Source: Gentiana macrophylla
Lineage: Eukaryota; Streptophyta; Magnoliopsida; Gentianales; Gentianaceae
Length of the DNA: 64,000 nt
Assembly (NCBI GenBank): GCA_026214975.1
Contig: CM047805.1
Coordinates: 4,278,001-4,342,000 of the forward strand
Direction of reading: 5' to 3'
The notes under the pieces are model-generated. The model did not search any database and was not told the DNA's origin. It saw only the letters and a list, made by a program, of their open reading frames with translations. Below are positions 44,106 through 55,450 of this stretch, piece after piece. The position numbers were made by a program, and so were the translations under genes. Every line of letters begins with the position of its first letter. Positions within the stretch are counted from its first letter, which is position 1.

Positions 44106-45455
44106 TAATAAAACTGTGTGTAATAAAAATGAATTTATGAATAGCTGACTTGACTATGATATATGCTCATGTGATACTCTCTATGATACGTATAAGCTTA
44201 GATGTTCTGTGCTTTACCAGTGAGGGTTATTTTTCCATCTAAAGCTATTATGTGTTGTATTTTGCCTATCGAATTTTCTGACGTGACAGGGCCATTATCT
44301 TATTATTCCCATATCCCTATTGCATACTTTGGCACGAGGACTATGTCCCGTGTTTGCTTTGTTTTGGTTGTTTTGGTACAGGGATTCGGGACGTTCTTTC
44401 ATGGTCATTACGGGATTCGATAGCACCTTTCTTGCACTGGTTTATAAGCTAAGTCTTCCTCTCTATCTCATTTACACTCACGAGAATAATGCAAAATCGT
44501 AAGTGGGGGTAGTAGGCGTGGTTGGCTTAGTAGTGGCAGTAAGTGTTTAAACCCTTAGTTTTTGATCTTTTTCGAGCATTATCTAGTTGAATAAAATAAT
44601 CTGTATAAGGTATATATTTCATGGATTTAAAGATGTAATGATCAATTTGGATATGTATAACCAATGTGAACCGTAAGTGCATTTTAGCCTAAATTTATTT
44701 GTGTAACATGAATTCCTTCACATAAGCCTTTGATATTGAAGGGAAAATTTTAAACTGTACCCATTCAGTATTCTAGTGGTTTATCCTAGAAATAGCAGTA
44801 ACTTAGTACCTAACTTCTGAATATGTACTGTGAATATCTGAAGGTTTGAATGTGATAGAAAGAATGTCAAAATAAGATAAACTATATATATGTCGGTTGT
44901 AGCTACCAATGATTTGAGTGCAGTAGGGCGTTATCACGAAACGTCCTATGTCACTATGAGGTTTAAAAGCTCCCGACTGCCTGATGATAGTAGTCCAGCT
45001 AGGGTGTTATCACGAAACATCCTATTGCTGGGAATGAAGGCATATGCTACAAATGTGGAAAAAAAAGAGAAAAAAAAAATGACAATTTGGTTAAGCATGG
45101 TTGAAAACTTAGTTACCTTCTGACTATCCCCAGTATAAACTGAATGATATGCTTTAGGGATTATCCTAATAAGTACACGGGAGGACTTTGTGTGGAGCTA
45201 TATATCTTGCTATACCTAGGAAAGTCATTAGGACTATCTCGAATGGATATTTGTGCGTATTACTTGAATTATTCAAGAGAGGATAGTGGAAATTGAAAAG
45301 GCTTGTCACACACACACTCTGTTATACATTTATATTAAGGTTAACGTGTGGTTATAATTCGATTGGTTACATCATCTGGTTGGCCTTTATATTTTATCTC
45401 TTCATGAATTTTTCCTCATTCATTTTATTTTATCGCTTGTTTTGTTCGAGGACGA
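44106..45455 (+). other. 3' non-coding region of D
   Basis: No supported gene. Contains the conserved 3' UTR motif and poly(A)-rich DNA near 45058-45080. Ends in a polypurine tract. Confidence 0.5.
44895..45030 (+). other. Conserved 3' UTR motif, D copies
   Basis: GTGCAGTAGGGCGTTATCAC then GAAACGTCCTATGTCACTAT (44918-44957), with a second shorter copy GGGTGTTATCACGAAACATC at 45003-45022. Shared with B and E. Confidence 0.6.
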
Positions 45456-45477
45456 CCAAAAGCTAAGTGGGGAGTTG
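45456..45477 (+). other. Polypurine tract of D
   Basis: CCAAAAGCTAAGTGGGGAGTT, just before the 3' LTR start at 45478. Confidence 0.75.
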
Positions 45478-48163
45478 TGATGACGGAAAAATTCACCGTT
45501 ATTTTTATAACTTTTCAACCCGTTTCTGATATCATTTCGAGTATTTTTATATCGATTCGAGTCATTAATTCCTATGTTTCATCTAAATATGTTAGTAGTA
45601 GTTATTATATAAAATATCGTATTTTTAGCGTGTTTTATAGTTTTTGTACCGGTTTAGTAACGGTGTGTAAATGTCGGATTTACGTTTGGTATTTTGGTGG
45701 TTCATTGCAGGATCATAAGTGGACCAAAATCCTACGTAACGACATGTTTTGAGCCTTAAAGGAGGTATGTTAAGGTTAGAAGAAGGTGCCACAAGCTTAC
45801 GAGTTCAAACGGAGCAAATTTTCCTAAGTACTTAAACCGTAATTTATTTTCGATGGAGATTTGACCCAGCTTAGAGGCATTTTCAGGGGATGACTTCTTA
45901 ATGAAAGTTGTAGATCTTCACATAAGCTTTCCAACGCACTTTGAATCACGTCAATTGGAGGTCTACAACTCAAATAGTAGTCAAGTGACTAACCGATTCG
46001 GATTAGTAAAATCCCGAAATATCTTCGTAATCTGAATGGCTCATCAAAACGACATTTTCTGAAGAAGTTTCCTTAATAAAAGTTGTATATCTTCAAGAAA
46101 GCTTTCCAATGGATTTTGAATCAAGTCAATCGGACTTCTACAACTCAAATGGTGGTCATGTGGCTAATTGATTTGTATTAGGAAAATGTCGCAAAACGTT
46201 CGGAGTATGAATTGCTTATCAAGACGGCGTTTTCTGAAGAAGCGTCCTTCATGAAAGTTGAAGAATTTTCCGAGAGCTTAATTTTGACGTTTGAATCATA
46301 ATTTTTGGAGGTCTACAACTCAAGATATGAATTTTAGAAGTTTTATTACAAATAAATACACAATCGAAGGATCTAGATCCAGCTGAGTCATAAGCAATGA
46401 TGGATACCGGACCGATCCGGCACCAATCCGGACCGGTCCGGCCTCAACATTTGCTTATATATACAGAGTCTTGGATGCAGAGAACATTGCCCCTTCTTCC
46501 CCTCCTTTCTCCATCTTTTCCCTTCTTTATTTTATGTTGTTTGGGGCCTATAAATTAGATATATATGTAGTTATAATGTCGGTGTAATAACCCGACTAGT
46601 TATAAATATTAATATAATTTCGTTTCCGTTTTCTTTTATTGCTTTCTTTCATTTTTATACAATTAGTATAAATATATATATATATACGTATATTATATAT
46701 ATCTATATCTATATATATCTTTATATATATCTATACGTATATCTATATAGCTGTAGTTATTTTATTTCCGTTTTGTTTTCTTTCGTTTTGTTTCTTTTCT
46801 TTCTTGTTATTTATATATATATATATCTATATATACGCATATATATCTATATACTAGTATTTATATATATATATGTATGTATTTAGATATATATTTATAT
46901 TTCGTTGTTATTTCCGTTGTTATGAATAGCTAAAATAGTCACATAGCTGAATCATGTAAAATTTGGTGAAATCAACCTTTGGAAGATAAAATAGGGAGTG
47001 TGTAGTGCTTTTTATTGTTATATCTCACATATTTCACGTCTTCGAACTTGTTATAACGGATTTGGGCTAGATTAGCTACCTAGGTCAAAAATCACACACA
47101 TCATTCTTGAGAGTTGTTCAGAGAGAATGGTGTGGGAAAAAGGGTTCTAAGACCGGGCGGTAAAACATACCGGGGTTTTAGGTCGTGAATTCAGGCCTGC
47201 GCTCATCAATGTATTATTATCAACATAATAACTTGAATGTGGTAGTCTAGATTAGTGTAGTTTAGTGTTAGACCCCGGGGTTGAACTATGAAGTGCCGGG
47301 TGGTTCTTGAGCCAACGATGACAAGTTGTTTCACGGAGTCTTTCGGGTAGACCATGGATTAGGTAAAGCTTCGGTTTACTGCTTTGACACATTCGCGTTA
47401 AGATGTTTGGTGTAGTACGTTGATGAGTATGAATCGGTAGTCACTTCGACCGAGTAATTTTTGGACTTGTTTCCATAACGAGGGTTATATCAAGCGTCTC
47501 ACAAAGACTTAATCATGTTAGGATAATCGGTTTTCTAAAAAGAGAATTAGTTAACCTCACATAGGATGTTGAAGGAGAGTTGTTCAGATCTTAACATCAG
47601 AATTAGGAGCACGCACCCGTGAGATTGAATGTGAGAGTTCATTTGTTATAATGTACACTTCCAGTTTTGTCTATCCGTAGGGTTGAAATTAGCTATTTTG
47701 ATCATGGTTCGGCTATGTCCTTTATTCTCTCTTTTAAAACCCTTTCAAACCTAGTAGTTTAACTTTCTTCTCTCCTACTCCCTTTAGACTCGTTAACTTT
47801 ATTCTCTCCTTACTCCCTTTAGACTCGTTAACTTTCTTCTCTCCTTACTCCCTTTAGACTCGTTAATCTTCTTCTCTTCTTACTCTCTTTGAAACCTAGT
47901 AGTTTAACTTTCTTTCTCTCTTCTCTCTTTAGACTCGTTAATAAAATCTACTTTAGTATCGTGAACAAAAATTCCACTGACTTTGATCGCTTAGACTAAG
48001 AAACACGCTCACTTTGGTACTCACAACCACGTTTCCTGTGGGATCGACCTCGTACTCTGTAGCTATCCTAACAATCGACCCGGTACTCTCTGTGGTTAGA
48101 GAGTTAGTTTACCTGATTCGAGTCTTTATAAATGTATTTTCGAGGGTAAATTCAAGCTCATCA
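45478..48163 (+). repeat. 3' LTR of element D
   Basis: Same ends as the 5' LTR (TGATGACGG... / ...AAGCTCATCA), about 2.69 kb, highly similar; differences are mainly short indels. Dyad pair at 46407-46441. Confidence 0.9.
46407..46441 (+). promoter_or_regulatory. Dyad pair (D type), 3' LTR
   Basis: CCGGACCGATCCGG (46407-46420) and CCGGACCGGTCCGG (46428-46441), 21 bp apart, unchanged from the 5' LTR. Confidence 0.65.
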
Positions 48164-48353
48164 ACAAAGACAACATACTTGTTGAGTGTGCTTTCTCCTC
48201 CAGACTGGCTCTCTCAGCAGCACTTTCTTCTGTTGATCTAGACAAGGGACCCCATAATCCATGTTGCTTCAACAAAGCACCCATCTTGATCTGCCACAGA
48301 CTAAAATTGTTTCTTTCTGTAAACTTGTAAATCTTGACATTTAAAGCAGACAT
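48164..48353 (-). pseudogene. Copia gag, N-terminal part
   Basis: Start codon at 48353 (MSALNVKIYKFTERNNFSLW), then QIKMGALLKQHGLWGPLSRS and TEESAAERASLEEKAHSTSM up to the D insertion. Continues at 39795 after one copy of the duplication is removed. Typical copia Gag start a short distance after the initiator-Met primer site. Confidence 0.85.
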
Positions 48354-48457
48354 CTTTCTCATCAGAAAAGTTTTTGTAAATCCCAAATCCTAGCGTCAAT
48401 TATGACCTTGGTGCCAATCTACCTTGCTTAAAATAGATAAACAGATTTCTTGATGAA

Positions 48458-48478
48458 CCTGGACGCTCCAATACCAGT
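48458..48478 (-). other. Primer-binding site of the split copia element
   Basis: Minus-strand AACTGGTATTGGAGC (about 48464-48478) resembles the TGGTATCAGAGC initiator-Met tRNA site of copia elements, next to the LTR end CCGTCATAACA. Confidence 0.65.
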
Positions 48479-48870
48479 TTGTTATGACGGATCGATCAAG
48501 AAGTGATGGTGATTGTGAATAAAGATAAGCAATTAACAAATAAACAAACACAGAAACAAAAAGAACATGGATTTAACGTGGTTTCCGACAATGTGCAGAC
48601 TACTCCACGGACAAATGATGATATTTTATTATCACGGGAAAGTTACAATTACATGTATTACAGATCGTATTATAGCCTTGGGAATCCAACCCTAACCGAC
48701 TAAACAGCCAAACCAGATAATGACTGAAATACCGCTGAAGTAACTTTATCCAAACCGGAAAACCATGCAGACGTGTTCTCCAAGTAATACTGAAAACCAA
48801 CTCAGCAGGCTTCAGCAGATGATCATATTGCTTACCTCCTTTGTGTTATTGTCCACTTTGTGTTATTAGT
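48479..48870 (-). repeat. 5' LTR of the split copia element (outer end approximate)
   Basis: On the plus strand it begins TGTTATGACGG, the complement of the LTR 3' end ..CCGTCATAACA. The outer boundary is not resolved; no clear CA end with duplication was found, and the other LTR was not found near 21811. I set the end before the MITE at 48939. Confidence 0.4.
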
Positions 48871-48938
48871 GTTTTTCCCCGTGTGAAAGTGTCTGCATGC
48901 TAAAACTAAAAAGGCAAGGTTATTTGATATAAACAATA

Positions 48939-49199
48939 TTCTCTCCTTATTTTTTTTTCAAACCTACACATCTGCTTTGTTTTTATGTATATTTGTCATT
49001 TTACCATATAAGTGCAGAATATTTTTATTTTTTTTTCAAATTTACCTATTATTTTAATAACCTAAATTTTGATACAATTTTTCATACACAATGAATGAAT
49101 GATACTTTTGTTATTTTAACCTTTATTTCATACATATTAATAATTTTTTTAATCTGTGTGATTATACTTCGTACGACGGTTTAAAAAAAACGGAGGGAG
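48939..49199. mobile_element. Stowaway-like MITE 4
   Basis: Right end AAAAAAAACGGAGGGAG followed by TA; left end TTCTCTCCTTATTTTTTTTT preceded by TA. About 260 bp, non-coding, degraded inverted repeats. Confidence 0.55.
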
Positions 49200-49201
49200 T
49201 A

Positions 49202-50990
49202 GTAATTATTTGTCGGTCGTCACATGCATGTGTTATTTATTTAGCAATGTTTATTGCAAGTTGCAACTAATTAAAGAGGAGAGAGACAATCATATTCTTT
49301 TTCAGTTATTGGCGGGGTGTTTGTCGTCGGCTTAAATGGTTCCCTGTCTAACTTATTTGCTCAGACTTATAATATACATTTTGGCCCCTTTCCCTTTGTT
49401 GACCGAGTTCTCATTTGAACAGCTCCGGCCGTAGGGTTGACTTGGTTTGAGATTGTTATTGTTGCGACAGATTGTCCATACTCTTAAATGATAAGGAAAT
49501 AAAATAGCATATTTATTAACACCAATTGATTTTAGTAGAATCTTTAGTTCTTTGGTCATTCATCGTAGTCAGTCGAACCAGAGATCACTTAAATCGAACC
49601 AATGGTTGAAACATTATTTAAATAAAAAATTACTACTTGGGAGTGTTGGAAGAGATTGCCACACTCTTGAAAAAAATTATGCAAGTGTTGGTAGGATTGC
49701 CTCACACTCGGTGTAATCACTTTATTAACACCAATTAGTTTTAATAGAATAATAAAACGCTTGATCCTTATAATTAGTCGGCCTTTAAACGGATTGTGTC
49801 ATAACAATCACCAATCGAAAAAGATGCTTATTATCCTTTTTCTTTTTCTTTTGGGGTGGTGGTGGTGGGGGGAGGGGGGCTGGGCTGCAAAAACATACAA
49901 AGCGTAAGAGGTTCCGAAACTTGTTTTCGGTGGACACTTTAACGCTTAAGTCAGTATTTGTATAGAGAAATTTATATGTAAGACAGTGAGCGGAATGCGT
50001 ATTTCAGAGGTATTGCAAGCGTATGTATGGCGTACCAGAACAAAGAGGATGAGAATGATTTTTATAGTGTGTCATCGTGAGATGGTAGTTATTGCACAGT
50101 AATGTAGTAGTCAAAGGCGTTCACCACGTATTGAAGTAGTCGAGCATAAAACTTGGGGCAGTTACATGATCATTTGAAACAATTATGGTTCATGAAATAA
50201 TTCCCAGAATGATTTCTTAGTGGAGGTAAAGGTTATCTAAGACTAGGGACGGCTTGTGCCAAATCCGGTATAATAGACCGATGTGACATGCACCATGTCT
50301 CTAATAAGAGGCCGTAGACGTCATGCGTCATGCCGCTTATGTGATACGTATATTAGAGCGACTTACACCATGTCGGATAGAGGACGATCTGCGTAATGTT
50401 GGCTGGCTGATTATTAGAGTGACCTGCGGTGATGAAGATGAGTCTTGCTGATGGAGGCTCGATGTATAGATGAATATATGTCGGCCCACGTAATAAGATG
50501 ACTTTTATCACTCTGTGTGAGGCCTGATAAGTGCCACGTGTATAGTAACCGATCTTTTTTGTGTCAAATGCCCCAAGACTTGAGCTGAGATGTGCATCGT
50601 AGGTTAAGTCTGCTTATTGAAAACGTGGCACGATCTGAGAGGTTGAAGGCCAACAACTTCTAAGGTGCACGGCGTATTCCAACCTGCAACATTTTGAAAG
50701 TTGAAACGCCGATTTTCTTATCTTGAGGCGTTGTATCCTGCGATTGCATGAAGATCCCGATGATCAGGTGAAGTACGAACAACCACGCCTCTTCGGCTTC
50801 TTCCCCCTGTTGCTATTAAAAGAGAAGTATTCGGCTTGATTATCATTCTAGAATTACCTGGTTTTCATAGCTTTCAAAGAATCCAGTGTTCTTCCCCAGA
50901 TTCTTAAAAAGACCCAACTTAGATCTTCATAGCAAGTAACTTTTTTTCTTTCCTTTTTTCATATAATTTTCATCTTCTTTCCGGTGAGTC
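49202..50990. other. Unassigned sequence with promoter/LTR-like right end
   Basis: No supported gene. A G-rich tract (GGTGGTGGTGGGGGGAGGGG, about 49857-49876) and, from about 50200 to 50700, GC-richer sequence with CCCCAAGACTTGAG, similar in style to 56470-56720. Near 50815 TTGCTATTAAAAGAGAAG could be a TATA region before the ATG at 50991. It may be an LTR and leader of another gypsy element. Confidence 0.3.
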
Positions 50991-51065
50991 ATGGCATTGA
51001 ATTTTCAATGTATCGTAGATGCTTCTTCTGATGATACACTAAGTAGGGATATTTCTATTGAAGTT
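50991..51065 (+). pseudogene. Truncated ORF start cut by copia LTR
   Basis: ATG at 50991 reads MALNFQCIVDASSDDTLSRD then ISIEV before the copia LTR begins at 51066. A pyrimidine-rich leader precedes it. No family recognised. It could be a host first exon or an element gene. Confidence 0.3.
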
Positions 51066-51341
51066 TGTAGAATTACAAATAAAAAGTAAATAAAATACGG
51101 AATAATTATTATTGAATTAAAATCAATAAATTAAGTTACAATGATGTTGTTCATGGGGTATTTATAGCTTCATACACCTCATGAATCAGTTATGAGTAAG
51201 TTATAAACGGTTACAAGCAACTATAACTGAATAACCGTTTTCTACACTAATCAACTCAACAGCCTGATAAGTCTTCATGTGGTCTGCTGAGTTCCTCGAC
51301 ACACTCCACTCAACATTCCTTTCAGCACTTATACTGTAACA
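51066..51341 (-). repeat. 3' LTR of second copia element
   Basis: Minus strand starts TGTTACAGTATAAGTGC after the polypurine tract and ends about GTAATTCTACA. About 276 bp, with TATA AAGCTATAAATACCCC at 51155-51170 on the minus strand. Confidence 0.7.
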
Positions 51342-51392
51342 CCCCCATCAAGCTGAGAGTGATACATGAACATCTTGCACTCGGCATTCTCT

Positions 51393-52500
51393 TCAGCTAC
51401 TGGAACTCTGAAATATCTTCAAAATTCCAAACTTGTCTAGCAAATAGGAAAAAATGGGTGCATCTAAGGCCTTGGTGAGACTATCAGCCACTTGTTCTTT
51501 TGTGTTGACTGGAAGAAGTTTGACAAGTCCATATTTGACTTTGTCTCCTTCAACATGACAGTCAATCTCAATATGCTTTGTTTTTTCATGAAATATAGGA
51601 GTATGAGCAATGTGCATAGTACTCGCATTGTCACAGAATAACAAAGCAGGCATCGGAAACAGGAACCTGCAAATCTTGTAGGATGTAGATAAACCATTGA
51701 ATTTCACAAACTACATTTGCTATAGTTGTTTGTTTCTTTGCCTTCCAAGAAATGGGAGAATCTCCTAAACACATCATGTATCCTGATACTGGTTTCCTTG
51801 TTTCAGGGTAACGAGCCCAATCACTGTCCGTAAAACCTTTCAGGACAAGGTTATTCTCTACTGGAAACAAGATTCCTTGGTCTGGATTGGCTTTCAAATA
51901 TCTCAACAGTCTAGATGCTGCCTTCATGTGGTTTTCAGTGGGAGTGTCCAGAAACTGACTCAGTTGCTATCTGGTCTGGTAAAAGTGAGATAGATTAGTT
52001 TACCCACTTGTGATCTGTATGCAGTGTTATATTTCAAAAGTGTTGAATCACCCTACTGCAGGTGTCTTAGTGGGTTTAGCCCCAGAAAATTCATATCCTT
52101 ATAGGAGGTTGAGTGTGTACTTCCTTTGATAAATGGATATGCCTGCAGGAGTTCTAGCAGCCTCAATACCTAGGAAATATCTGGATTTTCCAAGGTCTTT
52201 AATAGTGAACTGCTGATGTAGGGCATCCTTGACTTGCGGAATCAATTGCTCATTAGGGCTTGCTGTTATTATGTCACCTACATACACTAGCAAGTCAATA
52301 AAAGACTATCCTGACCCTTTGGTGAACAGACTATGGTCATGTTTTGACTGAACAAATCCTTGTGCTTTCAAGGATTCAGTCAACATGCAATTCCATTGTC
52401 TGTTGGCTTGCTTTAGGCCATACAGAGATTTTGTTAGTCTGCAGACTTGATTTGGTTTGGTTGCAGCAAAACCTGGGGCCATTACTAAATACTATCTTTC
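51393..52500 (-). pseudogene. Second copia element RT and RNase H
   Basis: RT palm and thumb: SLYGLKQANRQWN (about 52440-52400), a catalytic box reading LLVYVGDIITASP where YVDD is expected (Asp to Gly), KDLGKSRYFLGIEAARTPAG. After a frameshift, RNase H: ASRLLRYLKANPDQGI, GFTDSDWARYPETRKPVSGY, SPISWKAKKQTT, then CDNASTMHIAHTPIFHEKTK and HIEIDCHVEGDKV, ending in FQSSSS at 51393. Inactive. Confidence 0.8.
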
Positions 52501-52520
52501 AATCACATCAAGACTTTTAC

Positions 52521-53140
52521 TCATAGGCCAATGGAATCATTTACACTCGAGTCTACCTCATCAAACAAAGGATTGCCATACCACTTGATTTCAGGCTTTT
52601 AACCATTTAAATCCGAACACACATTAGATCCATTCTTAAGCATAGAATTTGTTGGATCCATTTATAAATCATGCTCGCAATTTTCATTCAAGGAATTAAG
52701 ATCAGATTCAGATTTAAGCACATTGCATCCCATGTCATTATCTTGCACCATTGGTTCAACAAATACATTTGTTTGGCTTAAACATTTTAAAAATGATTCT
52801 TTTCTTGAATTAGCCATTTTCAGTTAAGTTTCAAGAACTTGTTGATTACTTAAAGAAGTTAGTATAATGGTTTTATTATTTTTCTTTATTCGAAACCTGT
52901 TAAGTTTACCATCATACTTGGCTTTCTTTTCATTTGACCAAGGTTTTCCTAAAATAATATAACAACTAAAAATATGGATGACATCAAATAAGATTTGATC
53001 ATGGTAAGTCCTAAGAGAAAATTAAATCACAACTTTCTTTGAACCTTAATTTCCTCAAACTGATTAAGCCCTTTTAGACTATATGGGTTTGGATGATCAA
53101 AATATTTCAAATTAAGCTTTTCTACAGTTTCTTGGCTTAC
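52521..53140 (-). pseudogene. Gypsy protease-RT linker fragment
   Basis: Minus strand pieces in shifting frames: KLNLKYFDHPNPYSLKGLNQ (about 53120-53060), then KYDGKLNRF and KKNNKTIILTSLSNQQVLET (about 52905-52835), and KWYGNPLFDEVDSS near 52595-52550. This wording is that of plant Ty3/gypsy elements between protease and RT. Cut at 53141 by the F LTR. Confidence 0.55.
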
Positions 53141-55207
53141 TGATGAGAGTCAAAGTTACTATGCTCCGGTGCATTTTTAGCCCCCGTTTACGGCACTTTT
53201 GGCTCATTTTGTGTACTTCTAGACCAATTATAGGGTCAAATCGCATTGCACACTCACTTAGAGGTGAACCGTCACATAGATGGAAAACCTCGGCATTTCT
53301 GATATTTCGACCCTTTCGAGGCCTATATTTCTTAAGGAAATACGCTCGGTATGTTGTTTGGCTTATGAAATGCAGGAAATAGGTGACTCGTAAACCCGGA
53401 CGATGAGGCATAAGCCTTAGAGAAGCAAAACCGAAGCCTGGAAATAGAAACGGGTCAAATATAGTTGGTGTTTTCACCTTACATTCACTTTATCTGAACA
53501 TTTATCCATGTTGGAGGCACTTTCTGGACTTGTAGTCTGCATGGAAGTTGTAGATAATTGAATGAACTTTCCAACGCAGCTTGAATCACTCAAATCAGAG
53601 CTCTACACGCAAAGATATTGTCCGATTACTGAAGTTGTATCAGTGTTGAAAGTTTCATGATTAAATGCACGAGCATTTCCCGCTTAGCACGCACACCGAG
53701 AGCGTTATGAATGATTTAAGCTGCGGCTTTCCATGTAAAAATCAGATTTTCCACCCCATTCCACGTTCACTCCTACTTATAATTACTTAGACACTCTTAG
53801 GTCGTTTTTCATCTCTTTTTCACCTTAAATTAGCTCATATTTCACTCTTTCTCTTAGATTAAACACAAGTTAGCATAGATTCTCTCTTTCTTGTTGGTGT
53901 TTTGAGGTCTTCTTGTTTGTTATTTTATATAATTAATAATTTAACTGTGGGTCTACATATATTTGTTTACGGTATTCGATATTATAGAATCCTCATAAAA
54001 GTGGTCGTTAGGTTCGGGTTGGATTCTGAGTATTTTATTTGGTGTGCACTTAATGTGTAGATACCTAAAGTGTAATTTCTAGTTATTATGATGGGCGATA
54101 TTAGAAATTACAACTATAAATAGAAGGGTTATGGTCCCCAAGACACACGCTATTACCTCTTCTCTGTTCCCATCTACAGAAAGACCTAGGGTTTGGTGTG
54201 TTGTCTTGGAAGATCAATACCTGTGACGGCTACGACACTGATCGATCTCTCTTACGGATCCAGGTACACTTTCGGTTTAATTTCCGCACTATCTTTGATT
54301 TATTTAACATGAACGAGATCCTGGGGTAGTGATTTAATCACATAAAGTTCTAACACTTCTTCCCCAAGTGATAATGGGTTTGGATGAAGATTGATGCAAC
54401 TTCTGATTTCCTGCAATTTGGTACTTAATTCAAGCTCATTTTTAGTTTTATGGCTTTGATTTCATGTTCTATTCTTGTTTCTTTCATTATAATGAGTAGC
54501 TAAATCCTTACATAGATAAATCATGTGAAAATTGATGAAATCCTCCTCTAATTGATGAAATTAGGAATGGGTAGTTGTTAAAGTTGAATCTTTTGATGTG
54601 TTTGTGTTCTAACACTTGTGTTTAATTCTTGATTTGATTTCATCACTTGAATCATGATTTCACACATTGTCTTTATATATGTATTTTGCGAGATGATGTG
54701 GGAAAAGGGGTTTTGGAATCGCCAAGTAAAATCGACTGAGTTGTTTAAATTTGGTTTCTTGAGTGAGGTTTTCATCATGAGTTGAGCGTCTCTAGAGCGT
54801 TAATCATGCTTTTGTAAGTTAAATCCTTAAAGGCGGACTGTTGAACTAGGCATAGGGTTGTAGGTTGTTGCATTGGCGTCTACACACCACTATTGCACCC
54901 ACAAACACATCGAGAGTATGATTGGTTGGTAGGTTGGTTATACTCGTTCCCAATGAGACGATTAGGGGGTGAAACAAATCAATTGGATCATGGTTTGGCT
55001 ATGCCTTCTTCCTTATTATCTTTAGTTTATATTACGTTTTAGTGTTAAGTATCACATGTTCCACTCTTGGTTGACCTAAACTAAGTATGAAAATGACTTT
55101 GGTACTCAATTGATTCCTCGTGGGATCGTCCTTGCTTGCTACTATAATGCATCCGACTCGGTACATTGCCGGTTAAAGTTGGACCGTCACCATTTTGGCC
55201 ATAAAGA
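53141..55207 (+). repeat. LTR of element F (Athila-like), with a solo LTR inside
   Basis: Starts TGATGAGAGTCAAAGTTACT, similar to the element 1 LTR start, including CTCCGGTGCATTTT, and ends about 6 nt before a tRNA-Asp primer site at 55213. About 1.6 kb without the insertion. TATA-like CTACTTATAATTAC near 53773. A weak dyad AAATGCACGAGCATTT (53663-53678) has only a poor partner about 21 bp on. The exact 3' end is uncertain (TCA not seen at the expected place). Confidence 0.65.
53914..54355 (+). mobile_element. Solo copia-type LTR inside the F LTR
   Basis: TGTTTGTTATTTTATATAAT ... AAAGTTCTAACA, 442 bp with TGTT/AACA ends, flanked by perfect CTTCT duplications (53909-53913 and 54356-54360). 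Contains ACTATAAATAGAAGG (about 54111) as TATA box. Single LTR with no internal region, so a product of LTR-LTR recombination. Strand follows the TATA box. Confidence 0.85.
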
Positions 55208-55212
55208 ATTTT

Positions 55213-55230
55213 TGGCGCCGTTGCCGGGGA
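55213..55230 (+). other. Primer-binding site of element F, tRNA-Asp(GUC)
   Basis: TGGCGCCGTTGCCGGGGA, a full match to the site in D. Confidence 0.9.
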
Positions 55231-55450
55231 ATTGATCGATATCTCTTAATTCATTCAAGTACATAGGCTTAGGTATTTTTGTTTTATTGTTTTCTTGTTG
55301 TTTGAGTTTGTGCAGTTTATGATCTAAACTAGTCATGGAACGAACTAATGAGCAACCTATGCTCCAAGCTCAAGTACTTCAACCATTTGTTCATGGTTCA
55401 AGTGTTGCTTGCTTTCACCAACCTACTCACAATAAACCAAAGTGGAAGCA
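55231..55450 (+). pseudogene. Element F internal start, truncated ORF
   Basis: After an untranslated stretch, ATG at 55336 reads MERTNEQPMLQAQVLQPFVH then GSSVACFHQPTHNK before a stop near 55458. It lies about 105 nt after the primer site, where an Athila Gag would start. The right boundary with the gypsy fragment is not sharp. Confidence 0.4.

Larger units (their letters stand above)
39796..48163 (+). mobile_element. Element D: complete non-autonomous Athila-like element
   Basis: LTR 39796-42482, primer site 42488-42505, internal region of about 3.0 kb, LTR 45478-48163; total about 8.4 kb. Flanks ACAAG (39791-39795) and ACAAA (48164-48168) are the 5-bp duplication with one mismatch. No protease, RT or integrase. 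The single long ORF matches that of element 1. It splits the copia gag in frame. Confidence 0.9.
21811..48870 (-). mobile_element. Minus-strand copia element split by B and D
   Basis: Reading right to left: LTR (from 48479), initiator-Met primer site (about 48460-48476), gag start (48353-48164), [element D], rest of gag with zinc knuckle (39795-39240), linker, reverse transcriptase start (38830-38381), [element B], RNase H (22690-22093), 3' non-coding (to 21811). Removing B or D with one copy of its duplication rejoins the copia frame. Two internal deletions have removed protease/integrase and the catalytic core of RT. The left LTR was not found; element A2 abuts at 21810. Confidence 0.8.
51066..52520 (-). 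mobile_element. Second copia element (Ale-like), 3' half
   Basis: Minus strand: RT (52500-52099), RNase H (about 51960-51393), polypurine GATGGGGGTG, LTR (51341-51066). The upstream gag-integrase half is missing; at about 52520 the sequence becomes a gypsy fragment. Confidence 0.75.
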
